A stretch of DNA of 7,659 nucleotides from Prevotellaceae bacterium (GTDB taxonomy: Bacteria > Bacteroidota > Bacteroidia > Bacteroidales > UBA932), in the NCBI GenBank assembly GCA_031284065.1, contig JAITAP010000140.1, positions 1-7,659 of the forward strand, given 5' to 3'. Of this stretch, positions 5,174 to 7,659 are shown in pieces. The notes under the pieces are model-generated. The model did no database searches. It saw only the letters and a list, made by a program, of their open reading frames with translations, and had not been told where the DNA came from. Position numbers and translations under genes: made by a program. Within the stretch, counting starts at the first letter, position 1. The number at the start of each line of letters is the position of its first letter.

Positions 5174-6133
5174 ATGAACAATTTATCATACCGATTAATC
5201 GTAATATTACCGCTATTGTTGCTACTGCCGCTTGGCAATGTACGCGCAGCCGGCAACGAAAGTTACCATGAGGTAACGGGAGGCGGCAACATATTTTGGT
5301 CAAGCCCTGCGCCGCTTCTCGGTGGCGACGCCCGTAGCGAAACCGGCTTTGGGGGAGGAGCCGGCTACATTTACCACTTTAATAGCCGGTTTAACCTCCG
5401 CACGGGGTTGGAGGTTAACCACTACAAGGGAACTTCTCGCATAGGAGAGGTAAAAGAGCAATCTACGGTTGGCATTTCCGAAGAGTGGTTCTGGACGGGC
5501 GACAAGTCTTTTGAGTTCAGGAGCTACTTTTCGGGCTACCTTGCCGAGCACTCCGTCTTGTACCTGCAAACGCCGCTGCTGTTTGGCTACGAGGCCGCGC
5601 TACCTTGGATGGAGGGGATGAGCTGGTACGTAAACGGCGGCTTCAAGCTGGGCTACTCGCTTCGCGGAAATAGCAATGCGCTGATAGACAGCATAAATAC
5701 AGAAGGGTTCTTTGACTACCAGGACTACTCAATGGACGATATAAAAAACTTGTTAGGGTTTGGAAGCTACCGGAACGAACGCAGGCAGGCTGTGCTCAAC
5801 CTGGGTTTTAGCGCCACAGGCTACGTAGAGGCGGGGTTAAAGCAGACGTTAGCGCAGCGCTACAACTTCTACTTTGGAATTTTTGGGGAGTACAGCCTGT
5901 ACAGCGCCATACGGGGCGCGACTCACCCGCGCATGTACGAATACGAGGCGCAGCACACCCCAGATAAAAAATACTACGAACTTCGCTACACTCCGGCATC
6001 CCATGTTTCCGGAATCTCCAGCAAGACTTTCTACCCAATGGCGTTTGGCGTAGCTATTCGCTTTGGCTTCGGTATAAAACGCGGAAAGGTTGTCAACAAC
6101 CGTATGATTCAAATGCACCACGAGGGCTTTTGA
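5174..6133 (+). CDS. outer-membrane beta-barrel protein of unknown function
   Basis: The 319-residue protein begins with a clear Sec signal peptide (hydrophobic ILPLLLLLPLG, then NVRA with cleavage around residues 25-26). The rest is typical of a small outer-membrane barrel: many alternating aromatic/polar strands, including FGGGAGYIYHF, FNLRTGLEVNHYKG, YVNGGFKLGYSLRG, YNFYFGIFGEYSLY and FYPMAFGVAIRFGFG. There is no OmpA-type peptidoglycan-binding domain. The C-terminus does not end in an aromatic residue: about 18 mostly basic or polar residues follow the last obvious strand, so it may end in the periplasm. ATG at 5174 immediately precedes the signal peptide. It is transcribed away from nuoA and probably forms its own unit. 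No substrate can be inferred, and it is best labelled an outer membrane beta-barrel domain protein. Confidence 0.82.
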   Translation: MNNLSYRLIVILPLLLLLPLGNVRAAGNESYHEVTGGGNIFWSSPAPLLGGDARSETGFGGGAGYIYHFNSRFNLRTGLEVNHYKGTSRIGEVKEQSTVGISEEWFWTGDKSFEFRSYFSGYLAEHSVLYLQTPLLFGYEAALPWMEGMSWYVNGGFKLGYSLRGNSNALIDSINTEGFFDYQDYSMDDIKNLLGFGSYRNERRQAVLNLGFSATGYVEAGLKQTLAQRYNFYFGIFGEYSLYSAIRGATHPRMYEYEAQHTPDKKYYELRYTPASHVSGISSKTFYPMAFGVAIRFGFGIKRGKVVNNRMIQMHHEGF

Positions 6134-6137
6134 GCGC

Positions 6138-6153
6138 AGGGCAGCTTTGCCCT
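6138..6153 (+). terminator. weak stem-loop just after the barrel gene
   Basis: AGGGCA-GCTT-TGCCCT is a perfect 6-bp stem four bases after the stop codon. It lacks a following T-run, so it may stabilise the messenger end rather than terminate. Confidence 0.35.
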
Positions 6154-6235
6154 TCGTGCAACAGGACAGGCGAGCGAGCCTCTGCTGCTCACACCATTTC
6201 GCTACGGCGCTGCGCGTATGCTGCATTTTGCTTAT

Positions 6236-6254
6236 CCCCGCATTTTATGCGGGG
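6236..6254 (+). terminator. intrinsic-terminator-like hairpin
   Basis: CCCCGCAT-TTT-ATGCGGGG forms a perfect 8-bp GC-rich stem with a three-base loop, followed by TTATTCT. It lies about 100 bases after the barrel gene, on its strand, and could end that transcript. Its short loop and the flanking duplicated CTACGGCG words (about 6202-6209 and 6262-6269) also fit a dispersed repetitive palindrome. Confidence 0.5.
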
Positions 6255-6299
6255 TTATTCTCTACGGCGTTATGCGCTCACTCCTAACGCAGGTTTTTA

Positions 6300-6325
6300 C
6301 AGGGTAAGCCGGAATGTTTACCCTG
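6300..6325. repeat. 8-bp inverted repeat
   Basis: CAGGGTAA (6300-6307) and TTACCCTG (6318-6325) are perfectly complementary around a 10-base loop. No T-run follows. It may be part of a repetitive intergenic element together with the hairpin at 6236-6254. Confidence 0.5.
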
Positions 6326-6357
6326 AGAGAGTTGAGTGTCCCCAAGTTGGTTGTTTC

Positions 6358-6450
6358 AGCGCACAGATAGCGCAGATGACACAGATTTGCACAGATTTTA
6401 TTCATTTCTCCGGCTGTGCAAGTCTGCTTAATCTGCGTTAGCTGCGTGCT
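6358..6450. repeat. long imperfect inverted repeat of CGCAGAT-like words
   Basis: Arms at 6358-6393 and 6415-6450 are complementary at 28 of 36 positions around a 21-base spacer. Each arm is a chain of roughly 11-base words of the type (G/A)C(G/A)CAGATT. Nothing here codes. Comparable CACAGATT/CGCAGATT chains occur, to my knowledge, as dispersed intergenic repeats in several bacterial phyla, including Bacteroidota. It lies about 100 bases before the start of the DUF4465 gene. Confidence 0.75.
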
Positions 6451-6495
6451 AACCAAGCGCTAACATACAATACTACGACGCTACCCAAAAATTGT

Positions 6496-6503
6496 TATCT
6501 TTG
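6496..6503 (+). promoter_or_regulatory. -7 promoter box of the DUF4465 lipoprotein gene
   Basis: TATCTTTG is an exact match to the Bacteroidota -7 box TAnnTTTG and lies 45 bases before the ATG at 6548. It predicts a leader of about 37 bases. No -33 element is obvious. It sits directly after the long inverted repeat. Confidence 0.65.
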
Positions 6504-6547
6504 CGCCTCAAAATAATTAATTGATAACTCTCAAAAATTTGCTACGC

Positions 6548-7327
6548 ATGAAACGAAAATTGTTCTCAGCCCTCTTTGCCGCAGCGTGCTTGCTTGCCGC
6601 ATCGTGCAACAAAGACGACGATAACGACATTCCCAATGAAAACGATAACGCCGTAAGCGACGGCGGCGATACCACAGAAACGTATAAGATTGATTTCTCC
6701 GACCTGACGCTGGAGGCAAACAGCCATTGCGACAGCGGAAAGTTCAGCAGCGGAAAGGCTGTTTTTCTGAACAGCTACGACCCCAATTACGGCACATGGG
6801 GCGGCTTTGCCTACTCCAACCAAAACGATACCTCTGCGAGCGGCTACACCGCCCAGTTTGACGTATATACCTCCACCCCGAGCGACAGGGGGATTTTTGC
6901 CGTTGGCTACATGGATACTTACACGCCCGCTATCCCCACCGTAACGTTTGACGAGCCCGTCACGCTCAAAAGCGCAGAGCTTGCGCTCAACGCCTACGCC
7001 TACAAAAGCATGATGAATGGCGACGCCAAAGACGGGGAAGTTTTTGCAAAGAAGTTTGCGGCGGGAGACTGGTACAAAATTACCATCAAAAGCGTTGACA
7101 GCAGCGACGTGGCGTTGGACTCGCTGGACGTGTACCTCGCCGATTTCCGCGACGGAAAAAGCGTACTCATCGACCACTGGGCTGAGGCTGAGTTCAGCCT
7201 TGCGCCTCTCGCGGCGGGCAAGTTTACCTTTGAGGCGAGCAGCTCGGATACCGGCATGTGGGGCATGAACACGCCCGCCTACTTTTGCATTGACAACATA
7301 GTGGTTAGTGTAACCAGAAAAAAATAG
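6548..7327 (+). CDS. DUF4465 surface lipoprotein
   Basis: The 259-residue protein starts with a lipoprotein signal peptide, with lipobox LAASC at residues 16-20. The acidic stretch after C20 (NKDDDND) resembles the lipoprotein export signal that sends Bacteroidota lipoproteins to the cell surface. Residues about 48-255 match DUF4465: TWGGFAYSN (83-91), YKSMMNGD (152-159), VYLADFRDG (195-203), IDHW (208-211) and GMNTPAYFCIDNI (239-251). From memory, DUF4465 proteins occur in Bacteroidota cobalamin-uptake loci and the cobamide-binding lipoprotein BtuH is of this type, but no btu gene or cobalamin riboswitch is visible here, so cobamide binding is only a possibility. An in-frame TTG at 6521 would add nine residues, but the ATG directly before the Lys/Arg signal-peptide start and 45 bases after the promoter box is preferred. 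It appears monocistronic. Confidence 0.88.
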   Translation: MKRKLFSALFAAACLLAASCNKDDDNDIPNENDNAVSDGGDTTETYKIDFSDLTLEANSHCDSGKFSSGKAVFLNSYDPNYGTWGGFAYSNQNDTSASGYTAQFDVYTSTPSDRGIFAVGYMDTYTPAIPTVTFDEPVTLKSAELALNAYAYKSMMNGDAKDGEVFAKKFAAGDWYKITIKSVDSSDVALDSLDVYLADFRDGKSVLIDHWAEAEFSLAPLAAGKFTFEASSSDTGMWGMNTPAYFCIDNIVVSVTRKK

Positions 7328-7354
7328 CTTGCAGCTACGCCGCTAAAGAATTGC

Positions 7355-7390
7355 AAGCCCCCTGATAGAAAATTTTCTATCAGGGGGCTT
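7355..7390. terminator. bidirectional intrinsic terminator, perfect 36-bp palindrome
   Basis: Two 18-base arms are exact complements (AAGCCCCCTGATAGAAAA and its reverse complement) with no separate spacer. The stem includes five G-C pairs at the base, and T-rich DNA follows on the plus side (TTATTTTC). It lies 27 bases after the DUF4465 stop and 14 bases beyond the 3' end of the minus-strand tRNA, so it can serve both converging units. Confidence 0.88.
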
Positions 7391-7404
7391 ATTTTCAGCG
7401 GAAG

Positions 7405-7490
7405 TACCCGGGACGGGAGTCGAACCCGTATGAACATTGCTGCTCACAGGATTTTAAGTCCTGCGTGTCTACCTATTCCACCACCCGGGC
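7405..7490 (-). tRNA. tRNA-Leu (anticodon UAA)
   Basis: This is an 86-base class II tRNA. The acceptor GCCCGGG pairs with CCCGGGT (the first pair is G-U), followed by discriminator A. The D-arm has GTG/CAC, and the anticodon stem CAGGA/TCCTG encloses loop CTTAAAA with anticodon TAA at 7454-7456. The long variable arm is TGAGC/GTTCA, and the T-arm is ACGGG-TTCGACT-CCCGT. The 3' CCA is not encoded. It decodes UUA, and UUG by wobble. A class II variable arm and the UAA anticodon leave leucine as the only sensible assignment. Confidence 0.97.
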
Positions 7491-7505
7491 AACAAAATGA
7501 GGGTA

Positions 7506-7513
7506 CAAATGTA
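7506..7513 (-). promoter_or_regulatory. -7 promoter box of tRNA-Leu
   Basis: On the minus strand this reads TACATTTG, an exact TAnnTTTG match 15 bases before the first base of the tRNA. That is a normal distance for a short tRNA leader. The box is identical to the one ahead of nuoA. Confidence 0.65.
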
Positions 7514-7540
7514 GCAATTTTTCCGGAATTGTCTATAAGG

Positions 7541-7568
7541 GTTGAAAATTGAGCGTTGAGAATTGGGT
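7541..7568. repeat. degenerate 7-bp tandem repeat, 4 copies
   Basis: The units GTTGAAA, ATTGAGC, GTTGAGA and ATTGGGT follow one another with an exact period of seven and consensus RTTGARN. Nothing here codes. It resembles TTGAGAA-type heptamer runs that I associate with Bacteroidota intergenic regions. Confidence 0.6.
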
Positions 7569-7582
7569 TTGCGCCAGCCAAC

Positions 7583-7659
7583 TTTTAGTTTTTAGTTTTT
7601 AGTTTTTAGTTTTTAGTTTTTAGTTTTTAGTTTTTAGTTTTTAGTTTTTAGTTTTTAGT
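7583..7659. repeat. 7-bp tandem repeat TTTTTAG, at least 10 perfect copies, continuing past the window
   Basis: After a partial TTTTAG (7583-7588), ten uninterrupted perfect copies of TTTTTAG run from 7589 to 7658, and the array is still going at the window end. Perfect conservation suggests recent slippage or active turnover. Copy number is unknown because the array is cut, and assembly collapse or expansion is possible. Confidence 0.95.

Noticed and set aside
5849..6226. Minus-strand 125-residue open frame overlapping the barrel gene
   Set aside because: It is a shadow of the plus-strand barrel gene, which has a signal peptide and barrel strands. The minus frame shows no family features.
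6130..6441. 103-residue open frame in the intergenic region after the barrel gene
   Set aside because: It crosses hairpins and the inverted repeat, has no domain or start signal, and its composition follows the repeats.

Overview
The window looks like chromosomal DNA from a member of the Bacteroidota, probably Bacteroidales. Supporting signs are a fused NuoC/NuoD protein, a lipoprotein with an acidic stretch after its lipid-anchored cysteine, -7 boxes of the form TAnnTTTG ahead of genes, and AT-rich start regions without clear Shine-Dalgarno sequences. Species cannot be named from this.

Minus strand, right to left: a respiratory Complex I operon, nuoA - nuoB - nuoCD, with overlapping or nearly touching genes. 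After nuoCD, where nuoH would be expected, there is instead a complete AlbA_2/RecG-C-terminal-like regulator gene (721-2061). It is followed by about 640 bases of AT-rich DNA, and nuoH then starts at 77 and runs off the left edge. About 2 kb of accessory DNA therefore sits, in the same orientation, inside the Complex I operon.

The AT-rich stretch 78-720 has internal structure. It contains four separate arrays of 12-bp (four-codon) repeats and a stop-containing relic of the winged-helix tail of the neighbouring gene. Relic and intact tail align without gaps over 49 codons and share a low GC of about 32-33%, against about 54% in the body of the gene. I read this as a graveyard of alternative linker-plus-tail segments. 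It is the most unusual thing in the window.

Plus strand, 4654-7327: a long leader with several inverted repeats precedes a signal-peptide outer-membrane beta-barrel protein (5174-6133). An intergenic region with a terminator-like hairpin and a 36-nt-arm inverted repeat built of CGCAGAT-like words follows, then a DUF4465 surface lipoprotein (6548-7327) ending at a perfect 36-bp palindromic terminator. Next is a minus-strand tRNA-Leu(UAA), and the window ends in two heptamer-periodic repeat arrays.

NuoA, B, CD and H are parts of one membrane machine. NuoA and NuoH lie in the membrane, and NuoB and NuoCD form the quinone-facing connecting arm. The regulator between them has no obvious mechanistic link to respiration but would be transcribed with it. 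The two envelope proteins on the right are separate transcription units.
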